Positions 26,201 through 32,815 of a DNA stretch of 35,828 bases are shown here, one piece after another (the first letter of the stretch is position 1; every line of letters starts with the position of its first letter). The DNA is from a virus. Where the stretch lies: positions 1 through 35,828 of the IMG/VR virus record IMGVR_UViG_3300024528_000168; one strand, given 5' to 3'. Under the pieces are notes generated by a model. It was not told the DNA's origin. It saw nothing but the letters and a program-made list of their open reading frames with translations, and did no database searches. A program made the position numbers and the translations under genes.

Positions 26201-28056
26201 CCTCCATCAGCCTGTCTGAGTTGAACTCAACGGCGTGGAGGGACATTCACTTTGCTGTATTTCCGGTTGTTGTTGTCCCCGCGCTTCCAGCATTGGAGTG
26301 CCTGCTTCCAAGGGACCGGGTGTCTATCAGCACCGCCTTGACGGGAGGCGTAGGACGGTTCTACGCCTTGTCAGGGGTGTTCTTGGAGCCGTCGCTTCCT
26401 CTCCCAGTAGGGGATTTGGGCCAAGCCCTCCCACACGTCGTAGCCAACTCATACTCCTTGGCCACGACCAGCCAGATCGGTATGCGGAACTTCGATGACT
26501 TCAACACAGTTCCGGTTGGCGAGGAGATCATCGGCTTCGTGGTGAGGCGCATTCGACGGTTCCACAAGCAGAGCACCGATATCGTAGCGGGGCTGGACCC
26601 ACTTCGGTTTGCATACGAGATCAGGCGAGGTGAGGTGTCAGGCTATGTGCCTGGGACACGGACGTTTACCGCTGACACCGTGACCTACGGAGCGGCTACC
26701 AATCTCGGGTCATTCAGCAACGCCGATGTCAACATCAACTCCGGCGACTCCCTACGCATCCTTGATCCCACGACCCGCGCAGTCACGGACACCGTAGAAA
26801 TCCAACGGGTCACAGGTCCGACGACTCTCACGCTGAGGTCACCAGGGTTGACGGAGACGATTCCAGCGGGCGCTCTCTTTGAGGTCTACTTGGAGCAAGC
26901 CATCGTGCCTCAAGAGCAGTCGAATGAGCAGTTGCTCGATCTGATCACAGACAAGATGGTGTACGAACGGCGGGTGCCCTACACAACGCCCCCAGAGGAC
27001 GGTGGGTTCGTTGCTGCCGTCAATGAGATGCAGGACAGCGGTGTGTCTTCGTGGGCTGCGGAGGGGGCCGCTGAAGGGGATTACATCGTGGTGGACCCGG
27101 CTGGGGTTCTCTACGAAACCACCGAGAAGGGAGTGCGTCCATTTGGGGATCAGTCAGCCATCGAACGCGGTGCTGGACTGCCTTACGATGATGGCGCTCC
27201 GAGCAAGTTGGATGACAACCGAGGCTTCTACCAGATCACGTCAGTCGATGAGATTGCCAGTGGTGTGTTGGGGATCGACGGAGAGTCGCGGTTCTCTAAC
27301 GGGGATCCCTTCGGTGGAGACGGTGCGTCTGACTCTGAGTACGTCGTCTTGCCGACCATCCACGCTTCAGCCATCCCAGAGGGTCCAGACGAAGGGCAGC
27401 AAGACCTTCGTGTCACGGCGGGGCCAGTCGGAAGTTCCTATCTGGACCGGATAGCGCCCAACACGAACCGGAGCATCGAACCGTTCGCGTACCGGATCAT
27501 CCGACCCAACCCCGTGTTCTCTCGGGACGCAGTGGAGTTGGTGCTGTTTATGCGGGAACGGATGCTCTCATGGGTCGAGGCGTTGAGCACGTTCTACTCG
27601 CAGGGTGGTGACTATTACGTTTTTCAGCGTGATGACCACATCAAAGACGTGGGATCAAGCACCGATCCGACAGCGGGCCTTGGCGTGATTCACAACATTG
27701 CAGCCACGGGGTTGCAGGGTTTGGTGGGCGATACGCCGTTCGCCAACACATCGGACTGCCTCTCGGTTCTGGATCGTCGCTTCTGGGTGTTGGATTCCCG
27801 GCTAGACGCGCTTGGGTACACCGACTTCTCGGACGATGGTTTCAGTCAGCGTCCTGTGCTGCCTGATCTCATTGACGAGGTGTTGGACTTGGACGATCGT
27901 TTCCGGGACCAACGCTACGCATGGGTTTCGTTCCGAGCGAATCAACAGAGTGGTTCCATCCAAGCGGCCAAACGGGCTGTCTTCAGTCTGGATTCCCGTA
28001 TCCAGAAACAACGTGAGGCTATCGCTCGCCAGAAGGCGTTGGATGAGTCCTCTTGA
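17281..28056 (+). CDS. Giant baseplate/tail structural protein (3591 aa)
   Basis: One uninterrupted frame of 10,776 nt from a GTG with GAGG ten bases upstream. Mostly beta-rich, with Thr, Val, Gly, Asp and Pro high and many turn signals, consistent with strings of beta-sandwich domains. A distinct, more conserved-looking segment lies at about 1730-1880 (GDRDGKFRFFMGRGKRYA, WEDEITGDLV, MWEAHPYSRLFPEK, HFTRLYPGLEY). The last ~100 residues are helical and charged (DRRFWVLDSRLDALG, EVLDLDDRFRDQ, RAVFSLDSRIQKQREAIAR). No signal peptide, no peptidase or lysozyme motif noticed. It probably forms much of the baseplate body or proximal fibres. No separate gp25- or gpJ-like wedge gene is visible nearby, so this protein may take over wedge functions. 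Start and extent are certain; role is inferred from position and size. Confidence 0.75.
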   Translation: MGFDLNGYVLRPARAATGNASSTDEATTGVDRDHIDPATMTTLGYTAVPTNPVEPYADMYRAAVLLQPTGRASKREYCLFAATTGSLSTIEDSAFTLLGAASTVSPIPDDLPVDGGTFNDGTLSFYVRDPNSRDISSVTSIVITKGGASPATLVAVVASFDPLSGLATITDPGLAGGFSLERGDGIIGSYYVLAGVSFWWTRNDPDDGITRFGWDGLAQKWLPLKGATPRNLGPTDPDETYKLTPPPTRFVVGDTLPGAPGSPDSYALVRVGLYPDAGSAPLEIRVVTDTTVNAGWDGGTGNAIVGVTNGILVLNPAFASAEAGRDLWYNAETFVVDADGNMGAVAGLPTTDSQGFPVLSPVPGATERPFLRIGNRQYLTPIAVATDSALVAPTAITAGQFYWSRSTGKIVLSDADINRCTPGAVGYDVAYLGARLWCDGVALSTQPVPIRAPSAVVDSNGALLDGNPTTVKTSSGDLYVQKAICLPPPGVSGVSWVPDGSGKAPSLVSDPQTRPNGSGLVRQVLAEAGDTFFFSGAADASGGGYAYENVDVVEYDGDLPNLKIKVPKNAVAVSRMEPDPYPAPVPDHASRIKFRPRPVKKDALYFRQTMVIPSTYSEGATLYTRFGEPFTLAGTETIRFVLNAVLYEWDATTLGAGDFTAQEIADSLLNDSTPGLPAGSTGVERGRVWLTDTSATNIEIVWNADQTDLSGHAVLGLLPGWKIVPGNDSFRWLPDNGAALGVFRSPVNLDRSETTPDIRAKSAFDDVILTDDISVVPFVTVNQPPLEDIPGYADGSHFRVQLGLLAINLKNYQTTFGIGLKYEWENNRFSWIADGVTNATSVPYPSPVLQLTDTGVLPETVSSDAMLNAAFGLDLKEATGTAYTELIRGTDFLMPGDGNPGQALRIDVAGGIKAQGGKGMFAAGQFVFTDPNVNQASLFAAVEVGYLLHILGGDAQGVYTIESKAQPSDTELTVTPAFPFGSTTAQWRIYEAQTRSVLDSTLLADVKQGITNHLPEEPFKIRLLTSSGVLPATITVNPVDAIASNRIVRMRFGLPSGSPEAAVSYLERGVGAGTVAATGLVLPTLTDPHVTNSVPGTAYFQIRIGANVFASPATLTIDQGVAPVGGVDVNVTTGAILIDSTVVSDLTGSTVYYDQSFLSPALLGAGACEINAATGQVNLSGADVAANPGATLYFVEQMVTENNLDVTTSPVNGSILFNKPLRAMQVVEVNYFQADTNGDKALDDDGNTIEITEFLPLTVRLEAAPSVTGTTFSYNPTGRTLSDKVESFIWVGVELQNFAGVTTASAVAGVITLTSPAPLTDAVQINYGVLEAFGGEQAYTVSTIPVYRKPFWLDVQQDTFTLKTNRAADFPVGSLILLGPAPLYIDTVAYDAGADTTTISVFPPPQVEVGSRAVGRDAGLTVSDFPVSVARGGATGFMPNLNTAVTPLLPADKGQLQVAFYGDVRQYTKANHLLEIGGYPYIIVGATQSEDGRNTVVDLATPVYREHDNSDIVRVSVRPVYAPNPVAFTGIAPFLPDQEYDLFLLGRVSGGVAIPGKQLIEGVHYTVDTNTGGVTFQSPTQGALRAGEYLHFRYTGLNEVRPEIEDGALLYPFYKGRYLHLTAPSVANRVLGSTLKAQYVYRAPDSFYFSVLPLVAFLPEVESTSSSQGITPVSSGAAIPFGGSTDLSTQGVFGLRGSTQDLKDQDRAARAYLSLFNGVVLAFEQVLEAIDGRVIGDRDGKFRFFMGRGKRYARPGWEDEITGDLVTRLIWRGIVNEWAEDSAFDGYYKVADPVFDPLTAEEKDPTDRPGETDGKTPNPDTLSYFTGLQRSRVKNDMDDKLLIGFGRPRGLAVLFPQINIPGVFKQMWEAHPYSRLFPEKSKHFTRLYPGLEYVPGSDPGFYSSGRKLTAPGPEPGEQTEQKIKTRGSTIGTIVNPALGVITNVVDVTTNDRFPRARVWAYYPNGNADLDAALGTSTVGFATLVATPSPLGEFPVDPTTGFPDTTDLITTANPTGSLFSLESGDADLSTPAFEAGQQVNYGKPNDTTYTLTDSAGDGIFVATVQAGCVVTLGDISGTEKAGSDVFYDGVTPLQDIISVDNGYGDTVFGVPIVDFGVLGAIADVIPGDQDDLLAITAALPDYRIQFDLKVGKRTGEFIDASLAVKEDVFPLPMQTWLNQKPPQPLTCIEGMVEFVNTNSEPVKLPCLLGQDKDDSGDNQIPYLRSTDTELAVLRRVAANLTLLFVDTSIVPPHDWLAVYPDEIVVEDGEILTAGYSIGPNRDPATLYTSTDLTPVATAGSYTPNSGVGDVRAGDLLFMETEQAAPIPAGITGILTVAAVTGSTIEVPRFVTPTESATIVKHTIENAAVAVNGGGIAGVGVTETFNPIPLPLYTTTFDFSTAGFVLDDNGGGVPTGLGGYNQFFGIGGTGNTLIIRIYDVNTGVLVEAIAFSDQSPAPSVWGTVVAPGGVNLFSPPTANGSTITVVTLAPISTVANDGTLYDVTISVDAYTTATTDAITGLGVGSATGTITAAVASDRLTFSETLSLADAADRATTTATGAVNVGTSLAVWEIEAGASPGCTVNAPTSVNDGDPFTFLERLVGVIPYVGTFTQASVAGAGNEIGTLRAMSWEAYGNTPLDALDLSGIKLAAAASSNAGESSLILGGTGRCLDANLVGRDRTWIQDLTVATGATGNVEAGDTVVIYEGPNPGDAAVKAGTYLVRHAVPTNNTASDGTAIFRVNPQVNAGASEKIDLSFPKVKTSDLGALEIVTSPLTAITTSPTGHVFTLTGRVFLILKDQYATYDSGTTTWTVDGSAVYSADYSNVAVDPLTGNATFTISGNYLDATGAVLLDTVFFAAAAAGVKVSGMTLMPLRQLNANLPLNNTVGYNLAPGGTAAIGGIEEIHLGSTLTGGGDKTFDTSGGTIVRSTAPPVPNELGVVVDDGNSNTDFYSARDTVVYPSDPSATPATPSGVATSISLSELNSTAWRDIHFAVFPVVVVPALPALECLLPRDRVSISTALTGGVGRFYALSGVFLEPSLPLPVGDLGQALPHVVANSYSLATTSQIGMRNFDDFNTVPVGEEIIGFVVRRIRRFHKQSTDIVAGLDPLRFAYEIRRGEVSGYVPGTRTFTADTVTYGAATNLGSFSNADVNINSGDSLRILDPTTRAVTDTVEIQRVTGPTTLTLRSPGLTETIPAGALFEVYLEQAIVPQEQSNEQLLDLITDKMVYERRVPYTTPPEDGGFVAAVNEMQDSGVSSWAAEGAAEGDYIVVDPAGVLYETTEKGVRPFGDQSAIERGAGLPYDDGAPSKLDDNRGFYQITSVDEIASGVLGIDGESRFSNGDPFGGDGASDSEYVVLPTIHASAIPEGPDEGQQDLRVTAGPVGSSYLDRIAPNTNRSIEPFAYRIIRPNPVFSRDAVELVLFMRERMLSWVEALSTFYSQGGDYYVFQRDDHIKDVGSSTDPTAGLGVIHNIAATGLQGLVGDTPFANTSDCLSVLDRRFWVLDSRLDALGYTDFSDDGFSQRPVLPDLIDEVLDLDDRFRDQRYAWVSFRANQQSGSIQAAKRAVFSLDSRIQKQREAIARQKALDESS

Positions 28057-28095
28057 CGGTAATGTGCCTGTACCGAAGTGATTAGAGAGGTTTGC

Positions 28096-28344
28096 ATGGC
28101 CGTCGATGAAAACATGACCGTCGAGAAACTCCGAGAAGCCCTTGAGGCTCTAGGGGTGTCAACGGACGGTGATTGGAAGCAGACCACAGCCCGTGACAAC
28201 ATCGAATCTCCGATGGTGGCGCATCAAAAGAAAGCCCTGCGTAAAATCGAGGCGTTGTTGGTCAATCAGTTGGAGCAAGACAAGCAACAAGTAGCGGACC
28301 TTCACATTGCCATGCAGCGCATCAAGCACGGCGGGGGGCAATAA
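28096..28344 (+). CDS. Small helical protein
   Basis: 82 residues; the ATG at 28096 is preferred to an upstream in-frame GTG (28078) because AGAGAGG ends five bases before it. Contains KLREALEALGV near the start and a long charged helix at the end (ALRKIEALLVNQLEQDKQQ, then VADLHIAMQRI), probably a coiled coil. It lies between the giant baseplate gene and the 848-aa gene, three bases before the latter's start. No known family recognised. It could be a small assembly factor or a coiled-coil clamp in the baseplate. Confidence 0.65.
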   Translation: MAVDENMTVEKLREALEALGVSTDGDWKQTTARDNIESPMVAHQKKALRKIEALLVNQLEQDKQQVADLHIAMQRIKHGGGQ

Positions 28345-28347
28345 GGC

Positions 28348-30894
28348 ATGGCAAAGGACTGGATCACCGTCGCGCCGAGTCTGGACCCCGTTCTCGCTCC
28401 AGTCAACGCAGTCATCGCTTCGATTGACTCGGTGTTGTCGTTCCTGATCGCGCTCCTCAATGTGGTTCAGTTCATCCTGAACATCGTCAAAGCGTTCTTG
28501 ATTGGGTTGCTCAACCCGATTCGAGCGATCATCGAAGCGATCATCAAAGAGGTTCGTCAGATCATCAGCGATCTGCGGCAAGCGGGGCTGTACATCGCAG
28601 ACGACCTTCAGTTCTTTGAGGTTGAGCCGGTCAACAAAACCCAAGACCTGAAGGGTGGATACTCGGAGTACGAGCGTCGGATGCTCACCCGTCTACTCAA
28701 CCGAACGGACCCGACCCGCCCTGATCTCTCGTCTTCGGCCACGGTGGTTGCTCTTTTTGCGTACATCTCCTCTGGCGACGTGTTCGCTCTCATGGAGCTA
28801 CTGCAACGGATCGCACAGTTCTTTGGCAAGCGTGAGAATCTGCCCTCCGCACCCTTCCCGGCTCCGACGACCCCCACCACGTCAATGGGAACCTTTGGTC
28901 TGCCGGTGGTCCGTTTCAAACAGCCAAGCAAGCTCACCGTAGCGCCTGACGCCATAAACGTGTCTTGGGCCATGCCCAGCGTCGGCACGCCCTTCAGCAA
29001 CCCTCCCAAGGGCTTCCTCGTCCATGTATCGACGGTGCCTGACGGCTTCGGTGTGCGTGCGTTCAAACCGAACCGAGAGAACTCGCAGAGCGTGGAGAAT
29101 CTACCCATCTCCGCCTTGGCAGCGGTGGACCCTACGGATGGCACCGAGTTGCGTTTGTACGGGGGTATGAGTGACATCAGCTTTGATGGTTCACCGGCCA
29201 TCTTCACGGACAACACAGCGGAACCCCGTACAGCCAAGCTGTACTTCTCGTTGGACCAGAACACCCCTCTGATCCCACCGGACGAGTTGAACAACGGATC
29301 GGGAACGCCCCACGGTGCAGCGACCTTCTACTTCAACCAGCCACTTTCGGGGCTGGTTGGCGGTGGCGCGTCCTATTCCTGCACCCTCCAGAAATCGGAT
29401 CTTCCTCAGCGCATCTTCGTGGAGTCAAGCGGCGGGGTGGCCACGGTCAAGACGGAGGACGCGGATACGTTCTACATTCGGGTCCGTCCGGTCACGGACA
29501 CCTATGCGAGCAACGGGGGTCTGGTGGGAACACCTCGCAACCCCTCTTTGATCACGGCTGACAACCCTTGGAAGCCATACGTCATCACGGCTGACACCGT
29601 ATGGGCGGCGACGGGGATCATCCTCAATCCTTTCACGGGGTCGGAAACCACCGGCCTCTATGGCAAAGCCTCCCAATCCGCGTTGACCACCTTCCCGTCT
29701 GCATCGCAGTTGAACTTCGTGGAGGCGACCAAGACGGCTCTCACTGTGCTGTTTCTGGTCCGGCCTGATCTCATTCAGGAATCCGTGGTGGAGGACGGAA
29801 CTCAGCCTGCGAAGGACACCTACGCCGAGGGGTATGCGACCGGACTGGAGGGCCTGCGTGATCTGATGACAAGGGCGGGGATCGACGAGGACTTCTACAA
29901 GGAAGGCCAACTCCCCACCACCTTTGCAGCGAACGTAAAGGCCAAGGTCGATGCTCTTGTCGATGCTCTCATGGAGGTGTACGCCCCCTCTGACGCCTTG
30001 CTTGAGCACATAAGCGGCTCCCTCGACACGTTGACCACCTTCAAGTGGTCTGATCTCGACACGGACTGGCCTGACCAGACGGTACTGCAAACCCTTGATG
30101 CAACGAGTGTCGTTGGGGGTTTTGCTCCAACGCCTGCAAAGTACGGTGACCAGGGGGCGAAGCGCCTCCGTAGGGGCGATTTCCTGTCAGGTGGGAAGTG
30201 GCTAAACCGCAACCCCGTATTCCCAGAGAGATTCACCGGGAACGTCAACCTCGAAACGATCTTGGCTAACAAAGGGTTGCCGGGGGCATTTATCGAAGGC
30301 ATGGGCTGGTCGGACTATTGCCCCGTGTTGTTCTCCATCCCAGATGGGCGCAACGGATCTGCATATACCCTCTACATTCAATACGTCCGAAGGCTGCTTC
30401 TGATTGACGACAAGGGGGAGGTGCTGAGGGCAGCCATAACGGTCCTTTCCGTCTCGGGTGCTGTGCTGGCGAGGCAGAACCCTGGCCAATGGTTGGCGAT
30501 TCGGTTCCTCGACAAAGCACTCAAGCCGTTGGATTCGCTGCTTACCGACATTGATGCGTTCCTACAGGCCATTCTCGACGGTCTGCAAGGCACCCTCGAC
30601 AAGATCATCGCGTACATCGAAGCCATCCAGGCCCGCATTTACCAGTTGCAGGCACTCATTGAGAAGATCCGGGCGTTGCTCGCTGCTTTGGCTTTGTTCG
30701 ATCTGCCTTCGTTCTCGGGACTGCTTTTGGTCGAGAACGGTACGGATGGCATCGCCACGGGCTTGGTGACAGCGGGCAACAAACCGACAGACGGCCCCTC
30801 GACCTATGCAGCCGGGACGGTGGTGCTGTTCGGAGGACTTCCCGCCGTGATCCTAGAGATTATTGTTCTAGTGCTGGCAGGCGGGGAGGACTGA
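28348..30894 (+). CDS. Large virion protein with hydrophobic helices at both ends
   Basis: 848 residues. The N-terminus (about 10-80) is a chain of hydrophobic and amphipathic helices (IDSVLSFLIALLNVVQFILN, IRAIIEAIIKEVRQIISDL). The middle includes a beta-sandwich-like stretch with a fibronectin-like start (KLTVAPDAINVSWAMP, then KGFLVHVSTVPDGF). The C-terminal region (from about 725) is again helical (LLTDIDAFLQAILDGLQGTL, YIEAIQARIYQLQALIEKI), then a Gly-rich end (GTVVLFGGLPAVILEIIVLV). Such proteins with both ends helical are, as I recall, common in the tail regions of large phages but unassigned. It follows the giant baseplate gene with the same orientation. A role in the baseplate or in membrane contact during ejection is possible. 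No enzyme motif. Confidence 0.7.
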   Translation: MAKDWITVAPSLDPVLAPVNAVIASIDSVLSFLIALLNVVQFILNIVKAFLIGLLNPIRAIIEAIIKEVRQIISDLRQAGLYIADDLQFFEVEPVNKTQDLKGGYSEYERRMLTRLLNRTDPTRPDLSSSATVVALFAYISSGDVFALMELLQRIAQFFGKRENLPSAPFPAPTTPTTSMGTFGLPVVRFKQPSKLTVAPDAINVSWAMPSVGTPFSNPPKGFLVHVSTVPDGFGVRAFKPNRENSQSVENLPISALAAVDPTDGTELRLYGGMSDISFDGSPAIFTDNTAEPRTAKLYFSLDQNTPLIPPDELNNGSGTPHGAATFYFNQPLSGLVGGGASYSCTLQKSDLPQRIFVESSGGVATVKTEDADTFYIRVRPVTDTYASNGGLVGTPRNPSLITADNPWKPYVITADTVWAATGIILNPFTGSETTGLYGKASQSALTTFPSASQLNFVEATKTALTVLFLVRPDLIQESVVEDGTQPAKDTYAEGYATGLEGLRDLMTRAGIDEDFYKEGQLPTTFAANVKAKVDALVDALMEVYAPSDALLEHISGSLDTLTTFKWSDLDTDWPDQTVLQTLDATSVVGGFAPTPAKYGDQGAKRLRRGDFLSGGKWLNRNPVFPERFTGNVNLETILANKGLPGAFIEGMGWSDYCPVLFSIPDGRNGSAYTLYIQYVRRLLLIDDKGEVLRAAITVLSVSGAVLARQNPGQWLAIRFLDKALKPLDSLLTDIDAFLQAILDGLQGTLDKIIAYIEAIQARIYQLQALIEKIRALLAALALFDLPSFSGLLLVENGTDGIATGLVTAGNKPTDGPSTYAAGTVVLFGGLPAVILEIIVLVLAGGED

Positions 30895-30895
30895 T

Positions 30896-31690
30896 ATGCC
30901 ATCGTTTTCAGCCATCGACACATTCCGTGAAGGCCAGTGGAGAGTTTTCCGACAGTTCATTCTTGAGGAGCGTCGGGACGCGGGGGCACGGGAAGCCGTG
31001 ATCTTGGCGGAACTGCAACGCATCGGGAAGATTCGCATCTTGTATGGAACGGATGTAGAGACAGGCAAGGTCAGTCAAAGCCGGGTGGGCATTGTCATCG
31101 ACGGTAGCCCCAAATGTGCATTGGCGAAGCTCCTGTCAGCCTACATCGCACTCGGAGGCAACCCGTTCGATATCAGCATGTTCCTCTACCCCAACGACTC
31201 GGAGTGCCCGGACAACGGGTTCGCCTACCCCAAGGGCTTCTCCTACTCGTTGCAGGGGCAGGAAGCCGACTCGGACTCCAACATAGAGAAGTACAAACCC
31301 TCACGAATAGGCGGCACGCGAGAGACGCAGAGCGAGATCATCGCGTCGAACATGAGCTTGCTTCGGAGATGGTCGATTCAAGAGATGTACCAGAAGCGCA
31401 TCTTGATTGAGGAGCGCATTATCAAGCTCTCCGATCTTCACGAACAGTTGATGAATGAACGTGACCTGATTGCGGGGGCCACGTCTGCGGTGGGCATGAA
31501 AGCGATCTACTCAACCGACCGCTTCCAGAACAGCCATACCGTTCCGGTGTTGGTGTTCACCCTCGACTCGATTTACCACCAGGCCGACGCCGATGGTCGA
31601 GTTCCCGTCACGAACCCTGAAGGCGAGACTTTGGGTGAATTTCCGATGCTGATGTCGGACGGCCCTGGGGATGACAACAACGCCCTGTGA
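30896..31690 (+). CDS. Hypothetical baseplate-region protein
   Basis: 264 residues; the ATG lies one base after the stop of the 848-aa gene with GGGGAGG upstream, so it belongs to the same unit. N-terminus FREGQWRVFRQFILEERRDA, helical; then a mixed alpha/beta part (VGIVIDGSPKCALAKLLSAY), a stretch with Asp and Ser, a helical hairpin (about 165-200, YQKRILIEERIIKLSDLHEQ) and an acidic tail (MLMSDGPGDDNNAL). No signal peptide or membrane segment. I recognise no family. The next 143 nt hold no gene apart from a promoter-like motif, so it likely ends the long tail transcription unit. Confidence 0.65.
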   Translation: MPSFSAIDTFREGQWRVFRQFILEERRDAGAREAVILAELQRIGKIRILYGTDVETGKVSQSRVGIVIDGSPKCALAKLLSAYIALGGNPFDISMFLYPNDSECPDNGFAYPKGFSYSLQGQEADSDSNIEKYKPSRIGGTRETQSEIIASNMSLLRRWSIQEMYQKRILIEERIIKLSDLHEQLMNERDLIAGATSAVGMKAIYSTDRFQNSHTVPVLVFTLDSIYHQADADGRVPVTNPEGETLGEFPMLMSDGPGDDNNAL

Positions 31691-31781
31691 AAAACTCGCC
31701 TCCGTGATCCCCTGGAAACCCTACGAAAACCAGCATTTGGCCTCGGTTCTGGCTTTCCGGGCAACGCCAATGTGTGGGGCG

Positions 31782-31796
31782 TTAATGATCTTATCG
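31782..31796 (+). promoter_or_regulatory. Candidate phage promoter, copy upstream of 31834
   Basis: TTAA (31782-31785), five bases, TTATCG (31791-31796), 42 nt (from the T of TATCG) before the ATG at 31834. The core GATC[CT]TATCG is shared with the copy at 741-749. It is in the only sizeable non-coding gap after the tail unit, where a new transcription start would be expected. Confidence 0.45.
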
Positions 31797-31833
31797 TCTC
31801 CTGTAGGCAACGAACACGCTCCCGGAGAGCCTC

Positions 31834-32277
31834 ATGCCACGCCCCAGCCACCACAAAATCGCATTGCTTCACGCCACCCGTTCGTTGAAGGCAAAGGACT
31901 TGCCGAAGGACGTGGAACGCTACGTCCAAGAGGGCAAGGACAAGGGCATGGACGAGGACAAGGCGTGGGCCATAGCCTGGAGTCGTTTTTGCCGGTACAA
32001 GAACCCTGGCTCCGACCACTGCAAGAAGGACAAGAGCGATTACTTCGCGGGCAGGAAGGCACAAGGCAAAACCGCAGCCAGCATCGACAATGTGTTCAAA
32101 GAGTTCCCGAACAAGTTCCGTCGCAAGACCAAGGACGGCAAGCACGAGGTCCACTGGATGGGTGGGGATTGGTGGGTTCTGGAGGACCTTTCTTCAGCGG
32201 ATCTGAAGAAGATGTGGACCGCACTGTCATGGAAGCCGTCAGGCAAGACTGCCATGCCGAAGCTACGACGCAGGTAG
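31834..32277 (+). CDS. Basic protein with AWAIAWSRFC...NPGSDHC motif
   Basis: 147 residues, ATG with GGAGAG upstream. Residues 23-63 carry LPKDVERYVQEGKDKGMDED followed by a Trp- and Cys-containing motif (W45, W49, C53, then NPGSDHC ending at C63). To my memory this motif recurs on many uncharacterised proteins of tailed phages, often next to virion genes, but no function is established. The rest is strongly basic (KFRRKTKDGKH, KLRRR end) with a Trp-rich segment (HWMGGDWWVLEDLSS), fitting nucleic acid binding. It opens a four-gene run of unusual genes to 34023. A 204-aa frame over the same bases was rejected because it lacks this motif and a good start. Confidence 0.75.
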   Translation: MPRPSHHKIALLHATRSLKAKDLPKDVERYVQEGKDKGMDEDKAWAIAWSRFCRYKNPGSDHCKKDKSDYFAGRKAQGKTAASIDNVFKEFPNKFRRKTKDGKHEVHWMGGDWWVLEDLSSADLKKMWTALSWKPSGKTAMPKLRRR

Positions 32278-32339
32278 CAGTCTGACGGGTCGAAAGGCAT
32301 AGCGGGTGTGTGTGTGGGTATGGTCCCTTAGAGGAGATC

Positions 32340-32531
32340 ATGCCTATTTACGAGTACCGTTGCGAGAAGTGCGACACCCAGTTTGAGCGCCTGCTTCGCC
32401 ATCGCGAGCGGGATGCTCCACAGCCATGCTCCAACGAGAAGTGCGACGGCCAACACGCCAAGAAGATGATCAGCCAGACATCGTTCGCCTTGAAGGGCGG
32501 GGGCTGGGCTTCCGACGGGTACTCGGGATGA
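32340..32531 (+). CDS. FmdB-type zinc ribbon protein
   Basis: 63 residues, ATG right after GAGGAGATC. The start MPIYEYRCEKCDTQFE is the signature of the FmdB/Zn-ribbon_8 family. Zinc ligands are C8 and C11, then C30 and C35; the second pair is spaced by four residues where the family usually has two. The C-terminus FALKGGGWASDGYSG also matches the family. Such proteins are regulators or zinc proteins of unclear role; phage versions are common but uncharacterised. The stop overlaps the next start (ATGA). A GT-repeat lies just upstream. Confidence 0.88.
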   Translation: MPIYEYRCEKCDTQFERLLRHRERDAPQPCSNEKCDGQHAKKMISQTSFALKGGGWASDGYSG

Positions 32532-32815
32532 GGTGGTTCTACTTCATCGTGACCTCCGTGGAAGGCGAAAACCGACTCTCCCTTCTGCCTCCGTGGATCA
32601 AACTGCCAAAGCGGCCCGTTGACGCCAACGACACGAACGGGGATCCCTTGACCCCGTGGTACGAGACAAAAGACCACCATGACGAGAAACACGTCCATGT
32701 CTATGCAGGGACTTTGGCCGAAGCGTTGCTCAAGGCACGCGGTAGGGTGGGGAATCTTGAACGCAGCACTGTCATCAACCAACGTGCTGACGTGATCAAC
32801 AGGAGCCAAGCATGA
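32528..32815 (+). CDS. Hypothetical protein
   Basis: 95 residues from the ATG at 32528, which overlaps the zinc ribbon stop by four bases (ATGA); an open frame extends upstream to 32426 but inside the previous gene, so that start is rejected. Begins with a beta strand (MRWFYFIVTSVEGENRLSLL) and has a His/Asp/Lys-rich centre (YETKDHHDEKHVHVYAG) that could bind metal, then a helix (LAEALLKARGRVGNLE). No family recognised. It overlaps the next gene by four bases as well, so it is translationally coupled with both neighbours and probably works with them. Confidence 0.7.
   Translation: MRWFYFIVTSVEGENRLSLLPPWIKLPKRPVDANDTNGDPLTPWYETKDHHDEKHVHVYAGTLAEALLKARGRVGNLERSTVINQRADVINRSQA

Noticed and set aside
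31671-32285. 204-aa + strand frame
   Set aside because: Overlaps the 147-aa gene in another frame; that one has the Trp/Cys motif and a good ribosome binding site.
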